DNA of 64,000 bases from Streptomyces sp. NBC_00510 (lineage in GTDB: Bacteria; Actinomycetota; Actinomycetes; Streptomycetales; Streptomycetaceae), in contig CP107851.1 in NCBI GenBank assembly GCA_036013505.1, positions 6,160,501 to 6,224,500 on the forward strand. The letters are read 5' to 3'. Shown here one piece after another: positions 32,084 through 39,671 of this stretch (position 1 is the stretch's first letter; each line of letters starts with the position of its first letter). The notes under the pieces were generated by a model that was not told the origin of the DNA, did not search any database, and saw only the letters and a program-made list of their open reading frames with translations. The translations under genes were made by a program, and so were the position numbers.

Positions 32084-33958
32084 ATGTCCCTCATCTCCCC
32101 TGCGCTCATATCCAGCGGCGTCTTCGCAGACTTACGCCGTAGCGCACGGCACCAATGGCTCACCCGGTTGAGCGTCATCCTGGCAGCCCTTTCCCTCGCC
32201 CTCCTGCCGACCGCTGCTCCTCACGCCTTCGCAGCAACACAGAAAGACTTGCCCCACAATCGCTTGAACCCCGCGGGCGGATCTGAGGTGCCCGCTGTGC
32301 AAGGGCGTGTGGCCGCGCCGTTGAGCGCGGCGTTCTCCACGGTGACGATCCCGGCGGGCACGAGCCCGATCCCGGTGGCGGTGGCGCCGAACGGCAACGT
32401 CTACGTCGGCAACGCCAATTCGAGCAATGTGACGGTGATCAGCAGCACCACGAACACCGTCCTGGCCACCGTCCCCGTCGGCTCGAGCCCGGCCATGGTG
32501 GCGGTGGCGGCGAACGGCAACGTCTACGTCACCAACCAAAGCTCGAACAACGTAACAGTGATCGACAGCACCAATAACACGGTCCTGGCCACTGTCCCCA
32601 CCGGCGGGGGCCCGTTCGCGTTGGCGGTGGCGCCCAACGGCAGGGTCTACGTCGCCAACTCGACGTCGAACAACGTGACGGTGATCGACAGTAGCAATAA
32701 CACGGTCCTGGCCACCGTACCCGTCGGCGCGGTCCCGGACGCGGTGGCGGTGGCGCCGAACGGCAACGTCTACGTCGCCAACCGAAACGCGGGCACCGTG
32801 ACGGTGATCGACAGCGCCACGAACACCGTCCTGACCACCCTCCCCTCCGGCGGGTTCCCTGGCGCGGCGGCGGTGGCGGCGAACGGCAACGTCTACATCG
32901 CCAACCAGACCTCGAACAACGTGACGGTGATCAGCAGCGCCACGAACACCGTCCTGGCCACCGTCCCCGCCGGCACGGTCCCGGGGGTGGTCGCGGTGGC
33001 GCCGAACGGCAACGTCTACGTCACCAACACCGTCTCGAACAACGTGACGGTGATCGACAGTGCCACGAACACCGTCCTGGCCACCGTCCCCGCCGGCGGG
33101 GGCCCGTTCGGGATAGCGGTGGCGCCGACCGGCAAGGTCTACGTCGGCAACTCAAATTCGAACAACGTGACCGTGATCGACAGTGCCACGAACACCGTCC
33201 TGGCCACCGTCCCCGCCGGCGCGTTCCCGTTCTACGTGGCGGCGGCGCAGAACAGCAACGTCTACGTCACCAACGCCAATTCGGCGAACGTGACGGCGAT
33301 TTCGCCATTGACGGTGACGACCTCACCCACGTCGCCGAAGTGCGAACAATCGGTGACGTTCAGCATTTCCGGGGGCACTCCGAGCGGGACAGCGGTGGTG
33401 GACTTCGGGGACGGCAGCTCCACGGTCACCGTCGCCCTGGACGCCACCGGGAGCGGGCAGACCAGCCACACGTACGCCGCCGGTACGTTCACCGCGATCG
33501 TGAACGGCAACCCCACCTCCGTCACCGTGGCGAGCGGATCCGGCCGGCCGTGCTGTCGCGGTGGGTCCCACGCGGGCGATGGCGCGCGGCCTTCGCAGTC
33601 ACCCCGACCGCACTGCTGCGCCGGCATGGGCAACTCGCCGCACGCAGATGGACCTCCGCCCAGCACCGTCGCCCCGGCCGCCCATCCGTCACCCCGGCCG
33701 TCAAGCGGCTCATCCTGCCCTTGGCCCGCGAAAACAGCAGCTGGGGCCACCGCCGAACACAAGGCGAACTCGCCTGCCTCGGCTACCCGATCGCCCCATC
33801 CACAGTCTGGGAAATCCTTCATGCAGCCTGAATCGACCCTGCCCCGCAACGCTCCGGCCCGACCTGGCGCCAGTTCCTCACCGACCAGGCCCGCGGCATC
33901 ATCGCCGCCGACTTCCTGCACCTCGACACCGTCTCACTCAAGCGCCTGTACGCCCTGA
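32084..33958 (+). CDS. Secreted YVTN beta-propeller protein with foreign, out-of-frame tail
   Basis: Open frame of 624 codons. Signal peptide about 1-50 (LTRLSVILAALSLALLPTA). Then come eight tandem repeats of 41-43 residues with the pattern VAVAPNGNVYVxNxxSNNVTVI, each ending NTVLATVP; this is a YVTN-type seven- or eight-bladed propeller (about 85-410). A PKD/Ig-like domain follows (SVTFSISGGTPSGTAVVDFG). After about residue 487 the DNA is that of a transposase fragment read in the wrong frame, giving a Pro/Ser/Arg-rich tail with no fold. The natural C-terminus has therefore been lost. ATG follows GGAGAAAC. Such propellers are extracellular interaction modules; the ligand is unknown. Confidence 0.75.
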   Translation: MSLISPALISSGVFADLRRSARHQWLTRLSVILAALSLALLPTAAPHAFAATQKDLPHNRLNPAGGSEVPAVQGRVAAPLSAAFSTVTIPAGTSPIPVAVAPNGNVYVGNANSSNVTVISSTTNTVLATVPVGSSPAMVAVAANGNVYVTNQSSNNVTVIDSTNNTVLATVPTGGGPFALAVAPNGRVYVANSTSNNVTVIDSSNNTVLATVPVGAVPDAVAVAPNGNVYVANRNAGTVTVIDSATNTVLTTLPSGGFPGAAAVAANGNVYIANQTSNNVTVISSATNTVLATVPAGTVPGVVAVAPNGNVYVTNTVSNNVTVIDSATNTVLATVPAGGGPFGIAVAPTGKVYVGNSNSNNVTVIDSATNTVLATVPAGAFPFYVAAAQNSNVYVTNANSANVTAISPLTVTTSPTSPKCEQSVTFSISGGTPSGTAVVDFGDGSSTVTVALDATGSGQTSHTYAAGTFTAIVNGNPTSVTVASGSGRPCCRGGSHAGDGARPSQSPRPHCCAGMGNSPHADGPPPSTVAPAAHPSPRPSSGSSCPWPAKTAAGATAEHKANSPASATRSPHPQSGKSFMQPESTLPRNAPARPGASSSPTRPAASSPPTSCTSTPSHSSACTP

Positions 33959-34000
33959 TATCCATCGAGCACGGCACCCGGCGCGTCCACCTCGTCGGCG
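33546..34000 (+). pseudogene. IS3/IS481-like transposase fragment
   Basis: Reads VTPTALLRRHGQLAARRW, then PAVKRLILPLARENSSWGHR, RTQGELACLGYPIAPSTVWE and ILHAA, followed by an in-frame TGA at about 33829. Beyond it the frame continues with IDPAPQRSGPTWRQFLTDQA and FLHLDTVSLKRLYALISIEH, the start of a DDE integrase core. Both ends are missing and no inverted repeats are seen. It joins the YVTN gene on the left and an integrase tail on the right. Confidence 0.8.
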
Positions 34001-34002
34001 TC

Positions 34003-34173
34003 ACCGCGCTGCTGACCGCGGCCGGCGTCGCGCCTCGCGTAGTGATGGAGATCCTCGGGCACTCCCAGATCGCCGTCACGATGAACGTCCACACCCACGT
34101 GGTGCAGGACACCCAGCGTGAGGCCGTGAGCCACATGGGCCGGCTGCTGCGGAGGCGTCCCGGCCGCGAGTGA
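34003..34173 (+). pseudogene. C-terminal relic of a tyrosine integrase
   Basis: In frame with the transposase relic it reads LLTAAGVAPRVVMEILGHSQ, IAVTMNVHTHVVQDTQREAV and SHMGRLLRRRPGRE before a stop. This is the end of a phage- or AICE-type tyrosine recombinase. The position normally held by the nucleophilic Tyr (TMNVYTHV) is His, and everything upstream including the Arg-containing boxes is missing, so it is dead. It lies next to tRNA-Val fragment A, the arrangement of an old attachment site. Confidence 0.85.
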
Positions 34174-34242
34174 GCGTGGCCGTTGATGTCTGATCCGGAT
34201 GCCGAAGACCCCCAGCCATGACCGGCTGGGGGTCTTCTCACT

Positions 34243-34286
34243 GGTGGGCGTGGACGGTTTCGAACCGCCGACATCTGCCTTGTAAG
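34243..34286 (-). repeat. tRNA-Val(TAC) 3' fragment A
   Basis: The minus strand reads from the anticodon loop CTTACAA through the T-arm GGCGGTTCGAAACCGTC to an acceptor strand ending CACGCCCA. The 5' half is missing. A terminator-like hairpin (GACCCCCAGCC/GGCTGGGGGTC, 34207-34233) lies just downstream on that strand. The anticodon arm and T-arm core are identical to fragments B and C. Confidence 0.8.
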
Positions 34287-34289
34287 TTG

Positions 34290-34371
34290 GGGCGAGACCT
34301 CAGTCGGCCTGCCGGGAGACCCCGCGACAGGGGCCCCCTGCCTTGCCTTCGGCTGCCGTGTTCCGCAGCTG
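34290..34371. repeat. About 80-bp dispersed repeat, copy 1
   Basis: Roughly 85% identical (by eye) to the reverse complement of 58288-58361, sharing GTCGGCCTGCC, GGAGACCCCGCGACAGG and CGGCTGCC followed by GTTCCGCAG. It lies immediately beyond tRNA-Val fragment A. No coding sense is evident. Confidence 0.65.
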
Positions 34372-34660
34372 TCCCTCGACGTTGATGTCATCCGGTGATG
34401 TCAGCCGCGACCGAGGCGGCGCTTAGAAGGCGCCCCGCTCGTTCGCCCGCAGTAGTCGGCTGACCTGCACAGTCGCGTTGCCTGACGGAGCCTTGCGTGC
34501 CGACTCCGACACGCATTCGACAAGGTGTCCCGGGGGCCTGGCACGGCCATCATTGGATCTGCCAAGTGCTCGTCGGCAATGCTGAGTCCGTTGTGGCTGC
34601 CTCCTGTGGTGCTCTGTCTGCCCGTTACGATCGCGGCTCACTCACGAATGAGGAGGTGTC

Positions 34661-35065
34661 GTGAACGAGGAGCACTCTGCCAATCGGGCCGAGGCCACGC
34701 TCGAGCCATACGCGCGCGCAGCCCGTGGTTGCACGGCCGCCCTCGCCTTCGCCTTTGCCGTGCTCGTGGTCTTGTTCAGCTTTGGGGGGACCATTGAGAT
34801 GGAGTCGTTTCCCGGGCTGCGGGAGAACATGGGGCCTGTGATCGTCTACATGCTGGTGTTCGCAGCGCTGGTTGGCGTCGGCGGACTGGCGCTCTCTGGC
34901 TGGCGGTCCTACGGGGGATGGGCTGCTGTCGCCTGCATCGGTGCCCTCATGGCACTACGGATGTGGACGCTCGCTCCGGCGCTCCACTGCTGGTCGTACG
35001 ACAGCGTGGGGCGCAATGACGACGGCTCGTACTACTGCGTGAACCGGGGAGACATGCTCCCCTGA
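34661..35065 (+). CDS. Small membrane protein of unknown function
   Basis: Predicted 134 residues with three hydrophobic helices: about 24-45 (ALAFAFAVLVVLFSFGG), 58-80 (GPVIVYMLVFAALVGVGGLAL) and 85-103. A short extracellular tail contains two cysteines (ALHCWSYDS and YYCVNRGD). GTG start with GAGGAGGTG upstream, so it looks expressed. I recognise no family. It sits alone between tRNA-Val fragments A and B as one small cassette. Confidence 0.65.
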   Translation: MNEEHSANRAEATLEPYARAARGCTAALAFAFAVLVVLFSFGGTIEMESFPGLRENMGPVIVYMLVFAALVGVGGLALSGWRSYGGWAAVACIGALMALRMWTLAPALHCWSYDSVGRNDDGSYYCVNRGDMLP

Positions 35066-35089
35066 GGCCTCGGAACGCCCGATGGGGGT

Positions 35090-35133
35090 GGTGGGCGTGG
35101 AGGGTTTTGAACCGCCGACATCTGCCTTGTAAG
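35090..35133 (-). repeat. tRNA-Val(TAC) 3' fragment B
   Basis: Same minus-strand 3' half as fragment A with a few changes in the acceptor/T-stem (GAGGGTTTTGAACC on the plus strand). The 25-bp core from GAACCGCC to TTGTAAG is identical. Two GATGTGGCAC repeats follow at 35246-35266. Confidence 0.78.
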
Positions 35134-35758
35134 CCTGGTGGTCAGGGTCATCGTGGGTATGCAGGTCAGGCCATGTCTGAAGCGATCCCAGCTCAGCAGG
35201 TCATCTTGACTGCGACGAACCGTCATTGTCCGCGGCTGACCGTCCGATGTGGCACGGATGTGGCACGCCTATCATCGGCAGCCGCGAACATGGGGCGGTG
35301 AACACGGATTCGCCACGGCCGTCGGCGCGATGTTAGCCATCGTTGTCTTCGTCGCGGCCTCTCGGCTGACAGCACCACCATCCGGATCTGCGGCGCGGCA
35401 CAATCTGCACTGAGGCCAAGATGATCTACACCAACACGCACGCTTTGATCCCCAGGCGTAGCCAGTTTGGAAGACGCCGTATGCGGATCGCGACCGACCT
35501 GGCAAGGCACTGACCTGGGCCGGAGGGCGATCGGCGCCTCTGTTCCCCGTGAGTCCCCGTTGCGTCCCGCCGGAACGGGCACGCGACGGGCACGGTTGAT
35601 CGTGGCGTCCCAAGCCTGCCGCGTCCTTGTGATTGGCCGGCGCTCGAGCGATGGCCAATCACTTGGCCTATTACAGCAGCCAGCAGCCGTAATCAGCGCT
35701 TGACGCGCCCAAGCGCGGCATGACCGAGGAGGGCCGGCTCGCCGAAGCGGGACAGCAT
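35134..35758. other. Gene-free stretch after fragment B
   Basis: No supported gene. It contains the GATGTGGCAC direct pair (35246-35266, 11-bp period) and GGGCACG repeats at 35575-35594, similar to those at 39399-39418. Both look like recombinase arm-site remnants. Base composition drops toward the right, where the AT-richer HEPN gene begins. Confidence 0.45.
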
Positions 35759-37048
35759 TTAGATGATCCTGCCGTGGGCAATGATGATCTGTTCGGCGCA
35801 AAATCTAACGAGTGGGATTTCCTGAATCAACTCAGCATCATTCACGAACGGAAAGTACCGAGGTCGCGCACCGTCTTTGGCATGCACGAGCGAATTCCGA
35901 GTCATGTATATGCGCTTCGCCAGAGCAGACCTGACCTCGGCATCTCGCTCCAGCGTCAAGTCCGCGAGCACATTCTCGGAAAAAGACGGGGAACAGGCCT
36001 TATAGTGCTGGATCAGCGCATCGTCATGAGCCCTGATATCTGCAACCAGACGGGCGTTATCAACGAAGCGTTCCAATACAAGCATAAGGGCGCGCTGCTC
36101 GTCCACGCCCCCCTCATCTCGCACGCGCCGCTGGGTGGCTGTAACTAGCTTGATGATGCCCTGAATATCCTTCGACCGCTTTAGCGAAAAGGATGGGTCT
36201 GCAATCTTTCGACGAACCTGCTCTACGAAGTCATCGTTAAATACCTTTTCGAAGAAATGTTCTGCAATGTGATAGTAGGAAAGATATTGCAGCATGGGAC
36301 TTTCGGCTGAAACCGCCAACTGATAGTGGTGAACCAGATCCGAGCTGTACGTCATTCGGGGGGCGTCGGGCGCTCCAGCACCCGCCCGCCGGCGGCGCCG
36401 TATTTGCCCGAGCGAGAATAGATGATCAAATCCTGGCGGGACGCGATATGAAAGGTCATAATTATACGCGAGCTGAAATAGGAACGCATCTGCGATGTCC
36501 TGGAAGTCTTGTCGATTCTTTGGTGATCCAATCTGGAGCGTAGTAAACGAAAGTGATCGCCCCAGAAAGTCAGCCAAGCTGATGGAATCAACGTATTCGT
36601 CTGACTCCGTATCTACCGCGTACCGTATTTCTCGCAGTCTGCGCTGGATATTTCTCGTGACTGCGGAGAGCGAGCCGGGCCCGTCTTTACGTGCCGCGAA
36701 AAGCAGATGCAAGGCGTACTCAAGAGAGGGTGCCCCAAGGCGGAATTTTAGGCCATTTTCGTCGGACGAGTCGACTTCTTCCTCTCGAAGGTGCCCCAGT
36801 CTCGCTGAGCCATTCATGGCAACGAGGAACTCGCAGCGCTGCCCCCAATCAAGACCAGAACCGACGGAACTTGCTTTATTGAGTCGTTCAATGGCTTCTC
36901 TAAGCTCAGAGACCTCAAATCGAGCAACTGCCTGCCCCTCGCTGGCCTGCGCCGGTGATTTCAGGAAGATGTGTTGGTCCGTTTGGGTCTCGATCCTGAG
37001 GATTTGCTTGAGCAGCTCGATTGCACTCTCAAGGGTGTGCTCACTCAT
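35759..37048 (-). CDS. HEPN-domain protein of unknown function
   Basis: Predicted 429-residue protein, markedly less GC-rich than its surroundings and using many rare codons, a sign of recent transfer. The C-terminal third is helical and contains RNSLVH (Arg384, His389), the Rx4H motif of HEPN RNases, preceded by AKRIYMT and followed by a hydrophobic helix. The N-terminal two thirds are not recognisable by eye. ATG start with GAGGT about 12 bases upstream. It lies 142 bases after the EVE/SRA/nuclease gene on the same strand. HEPN RNases are frequent in defence and abortive-infection systems, which fits this neighbour, but the pairing is an inference. Confidence 0.68.
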   Translation of the reverse strand: MSEHTLESAIELLKQILRIETQTDQHIFLKSPAQASEGQAVARFEVSELREAIERLNKASSVGSGLDWGQRCEFLVAMNGSARLGHLREEEVDSSDENGLKFRLGAPSLEYALHLLFAARKDGPGSLSAVTRNIQRRLREIRYAVDTESDEYVDSISLADFLGRSLSFTTLQIGSPKNRQDFQDIADAFLFQLAYNYDLSYRVPPGFDHLFSLGQIRRRRRAGAGAPDAPRMTYSSDLVHHYQLAVSAESPMLQYLSYYHIAEHFFEKVFNDDFVEQVRRKIADPSFSLKRSKDIQGIIKLVTATQRRVRDEGGVDEQRALMLVLERFVDNARLVADIRAHDDALIQHYKACSPSFSENVLADLTLERDAEVRSALAKRIYMTRNSLVHAKDGARPRYFPFVNDAELIQEIPLVRFCAEQIIIAHGRII

Positions 37049-37190
37049 TGGACAGATACCTCATCGGTCGGGGCTGGCTCGGTTCTTCCCTAAACCTGGG
37101 AAGCGGGGCATCCTGAATCGTGCGGGGCCACTGATCACTCATAGCAGCTGACGGCCTGGCAGGAGCTGGAGGCAACTTGGCGCGCCTCGC

Positions 37191-38540
37191 TCACATCCAA
37201 ATCCTCATATCTTGGCCAGGCCAAGCGAGCACAATTCCGGCCCGCTCACAGATGCCAAGCCATCGACTTTCCGACGGAGCTCGCTCGACCCAGAGAACTC
37301 CCCGTACGTTAGGCGCGCGGGCGCTGAGTTGATCTACGTAATCAAGCAGTTGCCCTAGGCCTGAGCGAAGCTGCTCAGTCTCATTCTCCAAGCGAAGAGA
37401 TTTCACCTCGGCGACTGTCAGAATCTCTTCACGCTTCCAGGCAAGGTCGAAAGCCGGATCCGTGAGGGTCGGCGAAAGCGGTGTCATGCCGTGCGCGCGC
37501 ACTAGGTCAGCCAGAGCATTCTGCAGGCCACGATGTGTCGCAAGATTCCTTCCGACCAGTAGCCAGTCTGGGGCGCTCGGCGTGGCCGGCAGTGGAATAA
37601 CCGACTCATTCTCGGGCCGGTATTCGCTACCGATCGGAACGTTCGGTGCCATCACGGCATCGCCGACTCTGAGGAGATGGAAATAAATAACGGTTCGCAG
37701 TGGCCCGTTGTTTGTTGAAGGTGCACTGCCCCAAGAGTATGGCTTACCCGGGTTAAGAACCCATTCTCCGGTATAGCGAACGACGCCACGGCTCCCAATG
37801 AACAGGCGAAGGCGCTTCCCGTTCTTGAGGTGATCTCGGATGGCCTTATTGCCCTTGGTGAAGGTTTGATCGCCGATCTGGCCTTCGCCTGTATACCGGA
37901 ACGTTCCGTCAGACTCCCACCGATCCTCATAGCCGTGCTGCGGGCCAGCTGTGGCATCCGTGAAGATGAGGATGTTATCCGTCTGTTGGGAGGGGCTAAT
38001 GCCGCCCTGGCGACTTCCTCCGTACCGATTATGGAGATCTACCCTGCGAATCTCCTCCCCCGGCTTCAGGAGCCAGTCATCGTCAGGCGGAAGGTTGGAA
38101 GCATCTGAAGTGGGAACGTCTCGTTCGGCCTCCGCAACGAGCGCACTCCACTGTTCATCAGTGAGTCGGTGAGGGTTTGCGGCGAACGGTTGCGTGAGCA
38201 CTCCGGTCCCGTCGAAGACTTTATTATTCTTGAACCAGCTTCGAGGGATTCGACGCGGCAACCAGGTGGTAATCCTGATCGGCACTGCGTGTCGGGGTCC
38301 TGGTTCCTCATCCCAGTACCCGTCGTCGTTCTCAGCAACGGTCCAGAACGGGTCGCCCGTCAACTCGCCCAGAGCGGCAACTCCGCCGCTAGGGCCGCTC
38401 AACCACAGAGCGAATTGGGCACCTGATTGGAGCTCCAATAGGTGCCTGCCAACGGACCATGAGTCAAGCTCGCCCCCATCTGCCAGGAGCTCATCCAGGC
38501 GGAACTTCTTCGGGTTGCACACCAGCACCCAAGCGCTCAA
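37191..38540 (-). CDS. Putative modification-dependent restriction protein: EVE + SRA-like + PD-(D/E)xK domains
   Basis: Predicted 449 residues. Residues 1-135 resemble an EVE domain, a reader of modified bases (MSAWVLVCNPKKF, GAQFALWLSGPSGGVAALGE, WLPRRIPRSWF). About 160-290 resembles the SRA-type domain of ScoMcrA-like enzymes (RYGGSRQGGISPSQQTDNIL, DGTFRYTGEGQIGDQTF, KGNKAIRDHLKNGKRLRLF). The C-terminus carries a PD-(D/E)xK-like signature, D365 and EVK (378-380) followed by LRSGLGQLLDYV. This combination suggests a type IV enzyme cleaving modified foreign DNA. TTG start is favoured by GAGGGG eight bases upstream. Domain calls are by pattern; the EVE and nuclease parts are the firmer ones. 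Confidence 0.7.
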   Translation of the reverse strand: MSAWVLVCNPKKFRLDELLADGGELDSWSVGRHLLELQSGAQFALWLSGPSGGVAALGELTGDPFWTVAENDDGYWDEEPGPRHAVPIRITTWLPRRIPRSWFKNNKVFDGTGVLTQPFAANPHRLTDEQWSALVAEAERDVPTSDASNLPPDDDWLLKPGEEIRRVDLHNRYGGSRQGGISPSQQTDNILIFTDATAGPQHGYEDRWESDGTFRYTGEGQIGDQTFTKGNKAIRDHLKNGKRLRLFIGSRGVVRYTGEWVLNPGKPYSWGSAPSTNNGPLRTVIYFHLLRVGDAVMAPNVPIGSEYRPENESVIPLPATPSAPDWLLVGRNLATHRGLQNALADLVRAHGMTPLSPTLTDPAFDLAWKREEILTVAEVKSLRLENETEQLRSGLGQLLDYVDQLSARAPNVRGVLWVERAPSESRWLGICERAGIVLAWPGQDMRIWM

Positions 38541-38929
38541 CTTGCCGACCCCTCTGCCAGGTTGTGAAGAGACAGATTAGCTAACTAACGGTACGACGAT
38601 GTGCTTCGGGTCTCGGCGGTGCGCGAACGCAACCCAAGGGCTCCTGGGAGTAGGGCTTGGCTCAGGTGCTCAGGAGTGTATCGACGGCGCAGCGGTTGCT
38701 GAGCTCGGCCGGCGGGCCGCTCCGTTGCCGTCAAGCGCTACCGTCAAACGCCCCGCAGCATGATCGCTGCGGGCCTTCGCGCTGGTGGGTGCAGCCGGAT
38801 TCGAACCGCCGACATCTGCCTTGTAAGTTCGATTCGCCCGTTGTGTCTGCTCTAGTCAGCAGCCGCCGGCGAGGCGTGTCGCCTCCATCAGGGAGTGTCG
38901 GGATACGCAGTCATCTGCCGCCGTTGATG
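38541..38929. other. Gene-free stretch holding tRNA-Val fragment C and flanking motifs
   Basis: Contains an arm-like motif (38724-38746, GTTGCCGTCA-AGCGCTA-CCGTCA), a terminator-like hairpin CCCCGCAGC/GCTGCGGG (about 38750-38773), tRNA-Val fragment C and the beginning of a GATGTCA pair. No gene is supported. Confidence 0.5.
38782..38827 (-). repeat. tRNA-Val(TAC) 3' fragment C
   Basis: Third copy of the tRNA 3' half, with a diverged acceptor stem but the same GAACCGCC...TTGTAAG core. A GATGTCA pair (GTTGATGTCA-N6-GATGTCAGC, 38923-38947) begins 96 bases beyond it, as beyond fragment A. Confidence 0.78.
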
Positions 38930-39244
38930 TCAGGCTCGGATGTCAGCGGCCCGCGCCCAGTCCCGGAACAGGGTCAAAACTTCCGCGAGGTTCTCTGGTC
39001 CGCAGGCAGCGTGGAACGCATGCTGTGAGCGCCATGTCTCAACCCAATCATCGTCACTGCGCTCGATGCTCTGCTTCGAGTAGGTGCAGCGTTCGAGGAC
39101 CGTCCCGCCGATCTCGATCCGGACAGTCCACCCCGGGTTGTCGAGCGTTTCGATCTTGATCCCCCACTGGTGTTCCCAATCCCCATCACACTGGGCGAGG
39201 TACCACTCTTGGAGCCAAGCAAGGACGTCTGTCGATTCGCTCAC
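38930..39244 (-). CDS. Imm53-family immunity protein
   Basis: Predicted 104-residue acidic protein. The N-terminal LAWLQEWYLAQCDGDWEHQW followed by GIKIETLDNPGWTVRIEI matches Imm53-type immunity proteins of polymorphic toxin systems, which neutralise a cognate toxin domain by binding. The length fits the family. No toxin gene is visible on either side, so it is an orphan that may protect against toxins of related strains. The start lies 80 codons upstream of the conserved Cys-rich segment RSQHAFHAACG. It is carried as a cassette between fragment C and the acetyltransferase gene. Its end overlaps the GATGTCA motif region. Confidence 0.75.
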   Translation of the reverse strand: MSESTDVLAWLQEWYLAQCDGDWEHQWGIKIETLDNPGWTVRIEIGGTVLERCTYSKQSIERSDDDWVETWRSQHAFHAACGPENLAEVLTLFRDWARAADIRA

Positions 39245-39671
39245 GCGCCAAGGCTAGCTGGGGTAACCGGAGCCCTGAGCTTGGGAATCACCGGGCCTTG
39301 GGCCCCGGGTCGTGCTCTGACCAGCGCCAACGGCAGTTGGGGCGAACCATCGGGCTCGCCCCAGCATCCGTCGTTGACCGTGGTTTACCGCCCTCTCGGG
39401 CACGGAACGGGCACGGCGACCTTCTGATCCGTAGCTCTATGCGGATCGGTCGGTGACGGGCATACCGGTCGGGTGATAGCCCGACGAGGGCGCCGCTGGA
39501 CAGGGCTGGTTGCTGTGGTTGCTGTACCGCTACCTCAGAGCCTGGCGAGCTGAGCGGGTGTTCTTGAACCAAGGGTGCTCATGTCCGGCGGTTGACCGAG
39601 CTGTAATACATGCAGGTCACTGGCTGGGTAGCACTATGCTGATCGCCCGGATGTAGCTCAAGGGGGCAGGC
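39245..39671. other. Gene-free stretch upstream of the acetyltransferase
   Basis: Holds GGGCACGGAACGGGCACGG (39400-39418), a short direct repeat like that near 35575. A possible -10 (TATGCT, about 39635) and AAGGGGGCAGG ribosome site of the next gene are also present. No gene is supported. Confidence 0.4.

Larger units (their letters stand above)
34174..34660. other. Gene-free att-relic region
   Basis: Besides fragment A and the dispersed repeat, this stretch holds a GATGTCA-type motif pair at 34381-34405 (GTTGATGTCA-N6-GATGTCAGC). It also holds a 16-bp exact match to the tRNA-Arg anticodon region at 34419-34434 (GCGCTTAGAAGGCGCC) and an arm-like TCCGACACGCATTCGACA at 34505-34522. These are relics of attachment sites. 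No gene is supported. Confidence 0.55.

Noticed and set aside
32334..33312. Regular 129-bp repeats that could suggest a CRISPR or satellite
   Set aside because: Each unit encodes a YVTN blade in frame; no repeat-spacer pattern.
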